NCBI RefSeq assembly: GCF_000285535.1
Contig: NZ_HE610986.1
Location: forward strand, 606,543-641,870
From: Bacillus timonensis
GTDB taxonomy: Bacteria; Bacillota; Bacilli; Bacillales; Bacillaceae_L
Reading direction: 5' to 3'
DNA length: 35,328 bases
Shown: in pieces, positions 8,390-16,980 of the stretch
Position numbering within the stretch: position 1 is the first letter of the stretch
How the letters are laid out: every line of letters starts with the position of its first letter
Position numbers and translations under genes: made by a program
Notes under the pieces: generated by a model
The model's input: only the letters and a program-made list of their open reading frames with translations
What the model was told of the DNA's origin: nothing
The model's database searches: none

Positions 8390-8791
8390 AACTTCCAAAA
8401 CGGAAAAGTTGCCGTTGACGGTTGGACATATAAGCTAGGTTCTACGATTGAAGAGAATAAATTAGGTCTTCAAAAAGCATATACATCAAGAATTGATTCC
8501 ACTGATACTGGTTGGAAAATAAAAGAGTACCTATTTCATAAAAATCTAGCTATATCTTATCGTATCGATCATGAAAAAAAAGGTGAATTAGTATGGATAT
8601 CCTTTGCAGATGATAATCGGGTGGATTTACATTACTATTATATAATTGAAGTATTAAATGAATTGAAGTTGAAATACCAGGAATACCGAGGAATGATATT
8701 TTCTAATATTACATATAATTACAATGGGCATCAATTAACGTTTTACTTTGATTATCAAGGAAATATTATTCGTATCGTTTTACTTAACTAA
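8390..8791 (+). pseudogene. In-frame C-terminal continuation of the CWB2 protein past TGA
   Basis: Directly after the TGA the same frame stays open for 133 codons to TAA at 8789. The product reads like real protein: VAVDGWTYKLG, DTGWKIKEYLFHKNLAISY, GELVWISFADDNRVDLHYYY, then a beta-rich end, IIRIVLLN. There is no start codon with a ribosome site at its beginning, so it is not a separate gene. It resembles small beta-rich domains in Bacillus secreted proteins that contain 'klG-s' and 'V-xI-F' elements (possibly DUF4309-like), but I cannot name it. The cause may be a nonsense mutation, a sequencing error or stop-codon read-through. Confidence 0.6.
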
Positions 8792-8831
8792 GTGGCGTTT
8801 ACAAAATATATCTAAAAGTGACTTCTCATAA

Positions 8832-8866
8832 AAAGAGTAGAAAAGTATCTTACTTTTCTACTCTTT
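8832..8866. terminator. Bidirectional terminator between CWB2 gene and lipoprotein
   Basis: Perfect 16-bp arms (8832-8847 and 8851-8866) with a three-base loop. On the minus strand the stem is followed by TTTTTATG and serves the lipoprotein gene ending at 8872. On the plus strand it follows the CWB2 extension. Confidence 0.8.
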
Positions 8867-8871
8867 CCCAT

Positions 8872-9561
8872 TTATTCAACCTTTTCTAGGCTGGATTCGC
8901 CTTTATAGCCGGCTTCTCCTGTTAATTCAAATCCATCTTTAACCAATCCCATTGCTGGCGCAAAATACTTCGTATAAATCGTATCAGCCCCCTCAACTTC
9001 ATCGGTTACCTTTTGAAAAACATAAACGTCCTTAAATGAACCATAAGGTACTTCAAGCTCTACGCCTGTCTCTACTACTTTCCAATCAGCATTTTCTTTA
9101 TTTGAGATAAATACGTCTGGATCCTTCATCGCATTAAAAGAATCTAACTGGTTTTCATATGGATCTAACTCCTCATTTTCTTCAAGCACAAGTGCTATTT
9201 CATCCTTTGTCCAGCGATAAATTTGAAGGGTTTTATTACCACCTAAGTCAATCACAATTTGGACATATTCATCATTAGTAGCAATTACCTCTTCAGTGAA
9301 CATCACTTCACCGTTCTCAGTAAAGACTTTCTTAGCACCTACTTCTGGTCGATATAATAGGAAACCTTCATCTGTTTGTTCTTCCTGTTCAACTTCCTTA
9401 CTTTCTTTTTGCACAGGAGATTCAGTGTTATCTGAAGTTTCTTTTGTAAGACTTTCCGTCGTACCTTGGTTAGATTCTTCAAGTTCATTCTGGCTCGTTC
9501 CGCATGCAGTTAGAACGAATCCAATTGTTAATACAAGTAGAAAAATGACTATTTTCTTCAT
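8872..9561 (-). CDS. Putative lipoprotein of unknown function
   Basis: 229 residues with a lipoprotein signal peptide; the lipobox LTAC places the lipidated Cys at residue 20. Next comes a low-complexity Ser/Thr/Glu/Gln linker (about 25-65), then a globular part containing LYRPEVGAKKVFTENGEV, FKDVYVFQKVTDEV and TIYTKYFAPAMGLVK. This late pattern is common in Bacillus lipoproteins whose soluble domain is a beta-sandwich, but I do not recognise a named family. The ATG at 9561 has AAAGGAG eight bases upstream. It is downstream of the amidase gene but separated from it by a terminator, so it may be partly independent. It would sit at the outer face of the membrane. Confidence 0.8.
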   Translation of the reverse strand: MKKIVIFLLVLTIGFVLTACGTSQNELEESNQGTTESLTKETSDNTESPVQKESKEVEQEEQTDEGFLLYRPEVGAKKVFTENGEVMFTEEVIATNDEYVQIVIDLGGNKTLQIYRWTKDEIALVLEENEELDPYENQLDSFNAMKDPDVFISNKENADWKVVETGVELEVPYGSFKDVYVFQKVTDEVEGADTIYTKYFAPAMGLVKDGFELTGEAGYKGESSLEKVE

Positions 9562-9579
9562 GTTTGACACTCCTTTTAA

Positions 9580-9610
9580 AAAAGACCCGATAATGTTTAT
9601 CGAGTCTTTT
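9580..9610 (-). terminator. Terminator after the amidase gene
   Basis: AAAAGAC...GATAA / TTATC...GTCTTTT arms (9580-9593 and 9597-9610) with one mismatch, followed on the minus strand by a T-run that merges into the lipoprotein ribosome site. Read-through is therefore needed for amidase-lipoprotein co-expression. Confidence 0.7.
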
Positions 9611-9618
9611 CTTTTTCA

Positions 9619-11709
9619 TTATCTTACGGTATTTGCTAGTGATTCGATAACTGGAGATTCTACCACTCCACCAATCACATTTACTTGATCAATCTTATTA
9701 CTTGTTTTGTATTCCAAAAGGAAAGATTCTATACTTTTAGGTATCTCATCTTTAACCAATATAAGTGGAGCATTTGTACCAATTGACAATGGTGATGCAG
9801 TTAGTGCATCTGGATAATTAATACCTGTTGCAAGATTGATTGTATTTGATGCAAGACTATCTTTAAAATACCATAACACACTTGCTAATGTATCGTAACG
9901 AGTTTCACCTGATAAACGTGAAAGGCTCACAACTCCTGAAGACTTAACTTGTCTTTCTAATCCAGTTGACAAGACTGCTGTACCACCCACAAGAATAACT
10001 TTCTTACCTTGAAGCGTCTGATTTAATTGGACTGTTAAATCTTCTTTCTTTGTTAAAGCAATAGCCCAACCTTCTTTTGCTGCAATCGGTGCTACTGAAA
10101 GGGCATCCGCAAAGCTAGTCCCAGAGGCAACAAATACTCCATTTACGTTACCTAACTGCTTTATGATTGCTTTGTTCGTATCATAACGCGTTTTCCCTTC
10201 GAGTCGCATTGTTTCAAGATTTAGAGCTTTAAGTGTATTCTCTGCTTCTAGAGATACCGCAGCCTTTCCACCTAAGATGACCACCTTTTTAGCACCTAGA
10301 CGGATAATCTCTTGTTTTACGGCCTCATCTAAAGTGTCCGTTCTTGTTAACAAGATTGGTGCCTTTTCATAAACATTTGCTAAAGGTCCAGCAGAAAGTG
10401 CATCTGCAAAATCGTAAGCAGTCGCTAAGATTACAGTTTTATTTTCTTTTTCTGCAGGAAAACCATTAGGATACAATTGTTTCGAAATAGCAACCGCTGT
10501 TAATACCCTATCTTTTCCTGATACTTTATTCGTTTTAATCGTTCTTGTAATCTTCACATTAGAATTATTACTCCAGAGAACATCTCCAGAAGACTTCTTC
10601 ATGATTTTAGCATTTTTTTCACTGAAGGCTTTCGATAAAGCATAAGAATAATCAAAGTAACTTGCCTTCAAACTATCTCCAACATATAGTTCATAATCTG
10701 ATGGAACATAGTTTGACCAAAGAGTCCAATTCTCTTCAACTGAAGTTACCCTTGTATTCTTATATTTCCTTGCATAAGCGATTGCTTGTTCCTCTGTTCG
10801 GAATTCCCCTAGCAGCCCTAATGTTTTATGGTACACTTCAAAATTATGATTCGTTGCATAAATATCAACTTGCTTGTCTTTGTCAAAAACCCTTGTAGTT
10901 ACGGACTGTTTATTCGCAAATGCAATGGCTGCATCCTTTGTTTCAAAGGTACCAAGTTTCTTACCTGATTCCACATTGTATACCTCAAAAACTTTAAAAT
11001 ACTGGATAGCTCCTTGTGCAATTGCCTCAGCCGCTTTTTGTTGATAAGCAGCAGATTTAATTAGTGATTCTTCGTATTTATTCGTCATAAATCCTAATTC
11101 AACTAGAATCGATGGCATTTGCGCATTTCGAATCACATAAAAACTCATATAACTATGTATTTTTCGGTCTGGGCGTTTTAGTTTTGAAACTAGACGTGGG
11201 TGAACTTCTTCTGCAAATCGTTTACTATCATTCAAATATTGGAGTTGCATTGGATCTGGAGGATAATCTGCATCATAATACTTTTTCCCATCATAATAAT
11301 AGGTCTCCAACCCGGATGCATAAGGACTTGTCGCAGAATTGTGATGAATAGAAACAAAAAGACTGTTATCATTATTACCTTTTGCAAATCCGTTGGCAAC
11401 CTGCATTCTAACATCCATATCTCCACCTTTATTTTGCAAATAAGGTGCAAATTCAGTGTCAGTTGTCCGATTCAGATAAACCTTGATGTCACTGTTTTTC
11501 AAGACATCTCGTAGTTTTAGTGCTACCTGTAGGTTCACATCTTCCTCACAAATTCCTGTTTTATTTCCGGAAAAACCGCAAGTTCCTCCAAATTTTCCGC
11601 CATGTCCAGGGTCAACGACTAAAACCTTTTCTGCAAAACTATTACCTGGAGCTATAAATAAGAACACTCCAAACAATAAAAGTATGAATCCTAAATATTT
11701 AACTTTCAT
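9619..11709 (-). CDS. N-acetylmuramoyl-L-alanine amidase (Amidase_3) with three CWB2 repeats
   Basis: Secreted zinc amidase cleaving the bond between MurNAc and the stem peptide; a LytC counterpart. It has 696 residues. The signal peptide (1-26) ends NSFA. The Amidase_3 domain (about 28-230) shows zinc and catalytic motifs DPGHGG (His36), CEEDVNL, SIHHNS and VELGFMTN. About 233-395 hold three related 45-residue modules (YNVESGKKLGTFETKDAAIA; VYHKTLGLLGEFRTEEQAIA; a weaker third). The C-terminal ~300 residues hold three CWB2 repeats (FADALSAGPLA, FADALSVAPIA, YPDALTASPLS). B. subtilis LytC has the reverse order, CWB2 first. ATG at 11709 follows a GGGGGGAG site. Amidase plus SpoIID/LytB nearby repeats the lytBC pairing. 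Product assignment is firm. Confidence 0.95.
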   Translation of the reverse strand: MKVKYLGFILLLFGVFLFIAPGNSFAEKVLVVDPGHGGKFGGTCGFSGNKTGICEEDVNLQVALKLRDVLKNSDIKVYLNRTTDTEFAPYLQNKGGDMDVRMQVANGFAKGNNDNSLFVSIHHNSATSPYASGLETYYYDGKKYYDADYPPDPMQLQYLNDSKRFAEEVHPRLVSKLKRPDRKIHSYMSFYVIRNAQMPSILVELGFMTNKYEESLIKSAAYQQKAAEAIAQGAIQYFKVFEVYNVESGKKLGTFETKDAAIAFANKQSVTTRVFDKDKQVDIYATNHNFEVYHKTLGLLGEFRTEEQAIAYARKYKNTRVTSVEENWTLWSNYVPSDYELYVGDSLKASYFDYSYALSKAFSEKNAKIMKKSSGDVLWSNNSNVKITRTIKTNKVSGKDRVLTAVAISKQLYPNGFPAEKENKTVILATAYDFADALSAGPLANVYEKAPILLTRTDTLDEAVKQEIIRLGAKKVVILGGKAAVSLEAENTLKALNLETMRLEGKTRYDTNKAIIKQLGNVNGVFVASGTSFADALSVAPIAAKEGWAIALTKKEDLTVQLNQTLQGKKVILVGGTAVLSTGLERQVKSSGVVSLSRLSGETRYDTLASVLWYFKDSLASNTINLATGINYPDALTASPLSIGTNAPLILVKDEIPKSIESFLLEYKTSNKIDQVNVIGGVVESPVIESLANTVR

Positions 11710-11750
11710 CGTCTCCCCCCATATTTCTCGTAAATTCGTCAACATTTTAC

Positions 11751-11759
11751 ATTATATCA
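11751..11759 (-). promoter_or_regulatory. Extended -10 promoter for the amidase gene
   Basis: On the minus strand TGATATAAT forms an extended -10 (TG-N-TATAAT), about 42 bases before the ATG. The -35 is poor (TAGAAT at 17 bases), as is usual for extended -10 promoters. Confidence 0.55.
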
Positions 11760-11858
11760 CCTATTAATTGCTTATTCTATAAGACTGGCAAAAGTTTGTA
11801 ATAGAAACACAAAAAATCTGTTAATTCGATTAATAGTCCTAAATAACTAGAAAAAATA

Positions 11859-11887
11859 TGTAAAATTATGTAGATTTTATGTATAAT
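11859..11887 (+). promoter_or_regulatory. Probable promoter for the PPC/CWB2 gene
   Basis: TATAAT at 11882-11887 with a weak TGTAAA at 11859-11864 (17-base spacer). ATGTA recurs at 10-11 base intervals across this stretch (11858, 11868, 11879), which may mark a binding site. Confidence 0.45.
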
Positions 11888-11991
11888 AGAAACGGTTGCC
11901 AAAACACTAGAACAAAAGACCTATATTTTTTTCAAAAGAATATAAGTTTGCTCCGCCTTAACAACCAACTACTACTTGAGAGGAGAAAAAA

Positions 11992-14400
11992 ATGTTTAAG
12001 AAAATCACAAAGAAACTGGCCTTTTTTGCTATCTTATTATTACTTTTTTCATATGGCCAAGAGAAGGTATTTGCAACAGATGGTGAAGCAGAACCAAATA
12101 ACTCTATTCAAACAGCTACACCTATTTCCGTAAATAAAGACTACACTGGAGTATTGCAAGACTATAATGATCGACAAGACTATTATAAGTTTTCATTATC
12201 CAAGGCCGGTAATATTACTTTTGAAATGGAACAAATCGTTGGGAAAAGTTGGAGTATCGAAATTCAAGATAAAGATGGCAATGATTACTCTGATACATAT
12301 ACTTCTTACGACAGTTATGCAAATGGTAAAACCGCAATAGAAGTAGGTTTACCTGCTGGAGAATTTTTCATTAAAATTAGTAACAATAGTAGTTCATATG
12401 GTACACCTTATAAATTCAACGTAAAATTTACTGCAAGTGACTTTTACGAAAAAGAATTCAATAATACAATACAAACAGCGAGTAAGGTATATGTAAATAA
12501 TACATATAAGGGAGTACTTCAATCTCTATCTTCCTATACCTCCGATAAAGACTATTATACTTTCACCCTATCTAAAGCAGGGAACATAAAAGTCAAGATG
12601 GATAGACAAGTTGGCAGTAGTTGGAATATTTATATAAAAGATAAAGATGGTAATAACTATGCCGGGGTACATACAGAATACGGTAGTTATGCAAATGGAG
12701 AAGAAACTGTTGAAGTTGGACTTCCTGCAGGAACATACTATATCTATCTTGCTAATCATAGTAGTACTACGAATGTGCCTTATGAATTCGATTTAGTATA
12801 TACGCAAAGTGAAAATTATGAGAAGGAATACAATAATTCAATCCAAACAGCTACTCAAATAAATGTAAATCAAGATTATCATGGTGTACTTCAAGATGGA
12901 ACATCAAATAATGAGGTAGACTTTTATAAATTTAAATTAAACAAAGCTGGAAATATTACATATACAATGGATCAAAAAGTTGGTTCAAGTTGGTATGTTT
13001 CTATCATTGACAAGAACGGTAATGTATATGACAGATTTAATACTTCCTATGGGGAATATGCGACCGGTCAATCAAAGAGTAATATTGGGTTACCTGCTGG
13101 TGAATACTTTATTAAAATCAATAATTATTCTAGCTCATATAGGGTTCCATATAAATTTCAGGTTAAATATGTAGCTGGTGAAAATTACGAGAAAGAGTTT
13201 AATGAAGGGATTAGTACAGCCACACCGATTAAACTTAACAGTGAATACCAGGGTACTATTCAATCTTCTGATACAGATTATTATAAATTTACATTAAATA
13301 AGTCTGAAAGCTTGAGCCTAATCATGAAGCGGATAGTTGATTCAAGTTGGAGAGTGCAAATCCTAGATGGTAACGGTAAATCATACACTTCTTTCAGTAC
13401 TGAATACGGTCAGTATGCAACCGGAAATGAAGTTGTTAACATCGGTTTATCATCTGGAACTTATTATATCAAGATTATAAATTACAGTAATTCTTATCAA
13501 GAACCATACAAATTTAAACTACAAAAGCAAACAGATCGTATTAATGGTGTAAACCGATATGAAACAGCGATCAAGATTTCACAAATGGGCTGGAAAACAG
13601 CAAATACGGTTGTCCTTGCAAAAGGTAGTGACTTCCCTGATGCATTAGCAGGTGGTCCATTAGCCTATTACCATAACGCACCAATCCTATTAACAAGTGA
13701 TAAATCATTAACACCTGCTACAAAAAAAGAAATACAAAGGCTAAAGGCTAAAAAAGTAATTATCCTTGGAAGTGCTGGAGCTATTTCTAACAATGTTGAG
13801 AAAGAAATAAAGAATATGGGGATTTCTGTTCAACGAATCGGTGGAAAAGATCGCTATCAAACAGCTGCTTTAATCGCAAAGCAAATCCCAAGTAAAAAAA
13901 TTGTTATTGCAAACGGCGTAAACTTCCCTGATGCACTTGCAGTTGCTCCATATGCCGCAAGAAATCAAATACCTATTTTACTTACAAAACCTACTAGTCT
14001 ACCTGATGCAACAAAAGCACAATTAGCTGGGAAGACTTCTTCAATTGTTGTCGGTAGTAAAACGGTTGTAAGTAATGAGATTATGAAGCAATTACCAAAA
14101 CCTGTGCGATATGGTGGGGCTGACCGATATGAAACTGGGAAACTCATTAACGAAAATCTAAAGCTTGGTACAAATGTTGGTTATGTTGTTACCGGTTTGA
14201 ACTTCCCTGATGCATTAGCAGGTTCAGTTCTTGCCGCTAAACAAAATGCACCCATTTTATTAGTTCGTAATAACAGAATGCCTTCACCTACAGCTTCTCA
14301 ATTAGCAAAATACGATTCCTTCACAATTTGGGGAGGAGCAGGTGCGGTAAATAAGAGTGTTGAGGATACGTTGAATAGTAAATTAAACACACTTAAATAA
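11992..14400 (+). CDS. Secreted protein with four PPC-like repeats and three CWB2 repeats
   Basis: Exported wall-bound protein of 802 residues with no visible catalytic domain. The signal peptide ends near VFA|T (about residue 26). Residues about 30-510 are four tandem modules of about 120 residues, each opening with an E-x-N-N-[ST]-I-Q-T-A-like motif, then DYYKF-L-KAGN, a Trp-containing strand (SSW), YANG and GLPAG-YYIKI. This is the pattern of bacterial pre-peptidase C-terminal (PPC) beta-sandwich domains. Residues about 515-802 are three CWB2 repeats (VNRYETAIKIS/FPDALAGGPLAY; KDRYQTAALIA/FPDALAVAPYA; ADRYETGKLIN/FPDALAGS). AGAGGAG precedes the ATG. It is a monocistronic unit flanked by its own promoter and terminator. 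A structural, adhesive or sugar-binding role is inferred. Confidence 0.88.
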   Translation: MFKKITKKLAFFAILLLLFSYGQEKVFATDGEAEPNNSIQTATPISVNKDYTGVLQDYNDRQDYYKFSLSKAGNITFEMEQIVGKSWSIEIQDKDGNDYSDTYTSYDSYANGKTAIEVGLPAGEFFIKISNNSSSYGTPYKFNVKFTASDFYEKEFNNTIQTASKVYVNNTYKGVLQSLSSYTSDKDYYTFTLSKAGNIKVKMDRQVGSSWNIYIKDKDGNNYAGVHTEYGSYANGEETVEVGLPAGTYYIYLANHSSTTNVPYEFDLVYTQSENYEKEYNNSIQTATQINVNQDYHGVLQDGTSNNEVDFYKFKLNKAGNITYTMDQKVGSSWYVSIIDKNGNVYDRFNTSYGEYATGQSKSNIGLPAGEYFIKINNYSSSYRVPYKFQVKYVAGENYEKEFNEGISTATPIKLNSEYQGTIQSSDTDYYKFTLNKSESLSLIMKRIVDSSWRVQILDGNGKSYTSFSTEYGQYATGNEVVNIGLSSGTYYIKIINYSNSYQEPYKFKLQKQTDRINGVNRYETAIKISQMGWKTANTVVLAKGSDFPDALAGGPLAYYHNAPILLTSDKSLTPATKKEIQRLKAKKVIILGSAGAISNNVEKEIKNMGISVQRIGGKDRYQTAALIAKQIPSKKIVIANGVNFPDALAVAPYAARNQIPILLTKPTSLPDATKAQLAGKTSSIVVGSKTVVSNEIMKQLPKPVRYGGADRYETGKLINENLKLGTNVGYVVTGLNFPDALAGSVLAAKQNAPILLVRNNRMPSPTASQLAKYDSFTIWGGAGAVNKSVEDTLNSKLNTLK
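12085..13530 (+). repeat. Four tandem PPC-like modules inside the 802-residue protein
   Basis: Module starts are near 12088, 12448, 12820 and 13183 (roughly 360 bases each, the fourth slightly shorter). They share the N-N-[ST]-I-Q-T-A opening (N-E-G-I-S-T-A in the fourth), a SSW or SW core and a Y-G-x-Y-A-x-G turn. Variation between copies at the DNA level indicates old duplications rather than recent ones. Confidence 0.8.
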
Positions 14401-14411
14401 GAAAATTTAAA

Positions 14412-14446
14412 AATAGAGAAGAGTGCAATTTGCGCTCTTCTCTATT
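14412..14446 (+). terminator. Terminator after the PPC/CWB2 gene
   Basis: AATAGAGAAGAGTGC paired with GCGCTCTTCTCTATT (one G-T mismatch), five-base loop, then CTTTG. The stem is strong but the T-run is short. Confidence 0.7.
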
Positions 14447-14518
14447 CTTTGTAAAGCCTCTTAAATATTTTACATTTATGTTGCTATCTGTCGAATTGTG
14501 GTGCAGGAAATAGCGGTT

Positions 14519-14547
14519 TTGTGGTAAACTATACCCACTCTGATAAT
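14519..14547 (+). promoter_or_regulatory. Probable promoter of the murJ-to-GNAT operon
   Basis: TTGTGG (14519-14524), 17 bases, GATAAT (14542-14547), 19 bases before the TTG start of the flippase gene. Confidence 0.5.
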
Positions 14548-14566
14548 TTGAGATGAGGTTAAAAAG

Positions 14567-16075
14567 TTGAAAAAGAAATTAGCAATTGCGAGTTTATTAT
14601 TGGTCATAGCCTCCCTCTTTTTAAAGGTTTCTGGGCTATTACGTGATATGATATTAGCGAATTATTTTGGTGATTCGCCCGAAGCTGCAGCTTACTTAGT
14701 TGCCTTCATCATTCCAAATATGTTTATACTATTTTTTACAACAGGTATGAAAAATGCGTTTGTTCCAACCTATATTCAATCCATGGAACGTGGCCAGAGT
14801 CACCATCACTTCTCACAGGTACTGCGTGGAACAATATCCATCGGATTTGTAATTACTATGATAGGTATAGTGGCAACTCCTTTTTTTATGCCACTGATAT
14901 TTCCTGACTTTACAGCAGGGACATTGCAAATCGCAAAGACATCTTCGATTATCTTTTTCATCGCTGTTTTATTTGTTTCGGCAAATGCAGTATATGAAGC
15001 ATACCTAGATGCTGAAAATCGTTTTGCGTTATCAGTTGTTTCACAAATCCTTGTAATGGGGTCGTCAATTATTTCAGCACTTTTATTTGCTGAGAAAATT
15101 GGGGTATATTCCTTTGCTTACGGCTATATGGTGGGAACCATATTATCCTTTATTGTAAAAAAGGTATTCTTTATCCCGAAGGGTTCACATAAATTAATAG
15201 GTCCACTTGACAAAAAGGAAAACAAAGCCTTTTTCCTTATTTTCATCCCTGTTGCAATAACAGTTATGGTTGGACAGGTGAACCTATTTATTGATAACAT
15301 TTTTGCAGGGAATCTATCCCCAGAAGCTGTTACCTATATTAACTATGCAAAAAATATTACCCATTTCCCTCAGGCGATAATTGGGGTAACAATTGGAACA
15401 ATTATTTTTCCAATTTTAGCAAAAGCAGTTGCACAAAATAAGGTAGATGATTTTCGAGCAGCGATTGAAAAAGGGTTAATTTTAACCCTCTCCATCCTAT
15501 TACCGGCAATCGCAGGCATGATGTGGCTGATGACGGAAATTATTACAATTGCCTATCAAAGGGGACAATTTACGGAAACTGCGACAGAAGCAACCGTACT
15601 AGTTGCGTATCTCTATGTTGGATCTGTTTTATTTTTCAGCTTACAAAATACAATCAACAAAGCATTCTATTCTAGGAATAAGGGTCATGTTATTTTAAGA
15701 ATTAGTTTGTTTTCAATCTTACTTAACATCGGTTTAAATTTCCTATTTATTTCATGGATGGATTCTCATTTGGGAATTCCGCTTGCATCATCTGTGATGG
15801 CATTTGTGTATTTTGTATTGAATGTCGTTGTCTTCCAACGAATTGAAGCGCGTTTTAATTGGAAGGTACTCACACTTGAATCGATTAAGGTAATCGTTGC
15901 GGTAGCAGGAATGATAGGAATTCTTTGGTTACTCCAACCATTCACATCAAATCTTCCATCTATTATATACCTCGTTGTAACGGCATTAGTAGGTGCAATC
16001 GTATATGGTGTCTTGCTTCTATTATTTAAAGGGCAAGCAGTTGGTCTATTTTTATCAAAGGTTAAAAAAGGGTGA
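14567..16075 (+). CDS. murJ: MurJ/MviN-family lipid-linked precursor flippase
   Basis: Polytopic membrane protein of the MOP superfamily, 502 residues with about 14 membrane spans, that flips undecaprenyl-linked glycans. MurJ features visible early are SGLLRDMILANYFG, then AAAYLVAFIIPN and GTMKNAFVPTY-like sequence (MKNAFVPTYIQ), with later MVGQVNLFIDNIFAGNL. The start is TTG at 14567, eight bases after GAGG. It heads a plus-strand operon with PIG-L, an O-antigen ligase-like protein and GNAT. That setting suggests it exports a wall polymer intermediate rather than, or as well as, lipid II; no Wzx protein is otherwise present. A dedicated lipid II flippase could exist elsewhere, so the gene symbol is family-level only. 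Confidence 0.88.
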   Translation: MKKKLAIASLLLVIASLFLKVSGLLRDMILANYFGDSPEAAAYLVAFIIPNMFILFFTTGMKNAFVPTYIQSMERGQSHHHFSQVLRGTISIGFVITMIGIVATPFFMPLIFPDFTAGTLQIAKTSSIIFFIAVLFVSANAVYEAYLDAENRFALSVVSQILVMGSSIISALLFAEKIGVYSFAYGYMVGTILSFIVKKVFFIPKGSHKLIGPLDKKENKAFFLIFIPVAITVMVGQVNLFIDNIFAGNLSPEAVTYINYAKNITHFPQAIIGVTIGTIIFPILAKAVAQNKVDDFRAAIEKGLILTLSILLPAIAGMMWLMTEIITIAYQRGQFTETATEATVLVAYLYVGSVLFFSLQNTINKAFYSRNKGHVILRISLFSILLNIGLNFLFISWMDSHLGIPLASSVMAFVYFVLNVVVFQRIEARFNWKVLTLESIKVIVAVAGMIGILWLLQPFTSNLPSIIYLVVTALVGAIVYGVLLLLFKGQAVGLFLSKVKKG

Positions 16076-16079
16076 GAAT

Positions 16080-16961
16080 ATGAAACAGCTATTAATGAAG
16101 ATTGCTTCCCCAGTTGGAATCTTAGTAACGAAAAAAGTTTTAACTAAGCATTATCAAGGCAGCATGCCATTAACCAGTATTGATAAGGGTAAAAAGATCG
16201 TTGTATTTGCTCCACATATTGATGATGAGACCATCGGCTTAGGTGGAACAATGATGCGGCTGAAACAATCAGGGGCTGCCATTCACATCGTTTTTGTGAC
16301 AAATGGAGCAAAAAGCAATGGGCAGGATAATCAATTTGCAATAATTGAACAACGCAAGTCAGAAATTGAATCAATTCGTGACTTATTGGGAATCACTTCA
16401 ATCCGCTACCTTGATTACGAGGACGGAGAAGTATACAAACAAGCTTCTCCACAGGATTTTGCAGATGTAATTGATGAGTTAACACCAGATTTAATTTTTA
16501 CAACTGCTTTTATTGATGCACATACTGATCATGTGCACACTGCACATGCAGTAGCAGATGGTTTAAAACTAAGTGAGCACCAGCCAGAGGCTGTTCTTGA
16601 ATACGAAATTAATTGTCCCTTTCCACCACAAGAAATTAATATGTTAGTTGATATTAGTGAAACATATAAGGAAAAAGTGGAGGCAACAAAAGTCTTTAAG
16701 TCACAGGTAATCGCATTTGATGGGTTTCATTTGTTGGCGAAGTTAAAAACAAATCTTACGAAACAGAAAACGGAAGCTGTTGAAGGATTCATCCGTTCAA
16801 CGCCAACTTCATTTATTCAGAAGTCCAGTAATTTAAAAGAAGCAAATCTAACCCGTTTCGATCATATTTTTAAACAAGCAAATCGTTCGATTACTTTATT
16901 ATGGGCAATTTTTCAGAATTACAAGGAGAAAGAAAACTTTTATTTGATTAAAAACAAATAA
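16080..16961 (+). CDS. PIG-L/LmbE-family deacetylase
   Basis: Zinc-dependent de-N-acetylase family acting on GlcNAc-type substrates; 293 residues. The zinc/catalytic motif APHIDDE (His46, Asp48, Asp49, Glu50) and the second motif HTDHVH (His148-His153) are both present, and FVTNGA follows the first strand as usual. No signal peptide, so it acts in the cytoplasm, probably on a nucleotide sugar or lipid-linked intermediate before export. ATG at 16080 lies four bases after the flippase stop with GGTGAG close by, so translation is coupled. Deacetylation would put a positive charge on the polymer. The exact substrate is unknown. Confidence 0.87.
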   Translation: MKQLLMKIASPVGILVTKKVLTKHYQGSMPLTSIDKGKKIVVFAPHIDDETIGLGGTMMRLKQSGAAIHIVFVTNGAKSNGQDNQFAIIEQRKSEIESIRDLLGITSIRYLDYEDGEVYKQASPQDFADVIDELTPDLIFTTAFIDAHTDHVHTAHAVADGLKLSEHQPEAVLEYEINCPFPPQEINMLVDISETYKEKVEATKVFKSQVIAFDGFHLLAKLKTNLTKQKTEAVEGFIRSTPTSFIQKSSNLKEANLTRFDHIFKQANRSITLLWAIFQNYKEKENFYLIKNK

Positions 16962-16980
16962 ACTACTTAGGTGGGGTTTC

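Noticed and set aside
11858-11887. WalR box upstream of the PPC/CWB2 gene (ATGTA repeats)
   Set aside because: Spacing is 10 then 11 bases, and the second and third units (TGTAGA, TGTATA) break the TGTWAH consensus.
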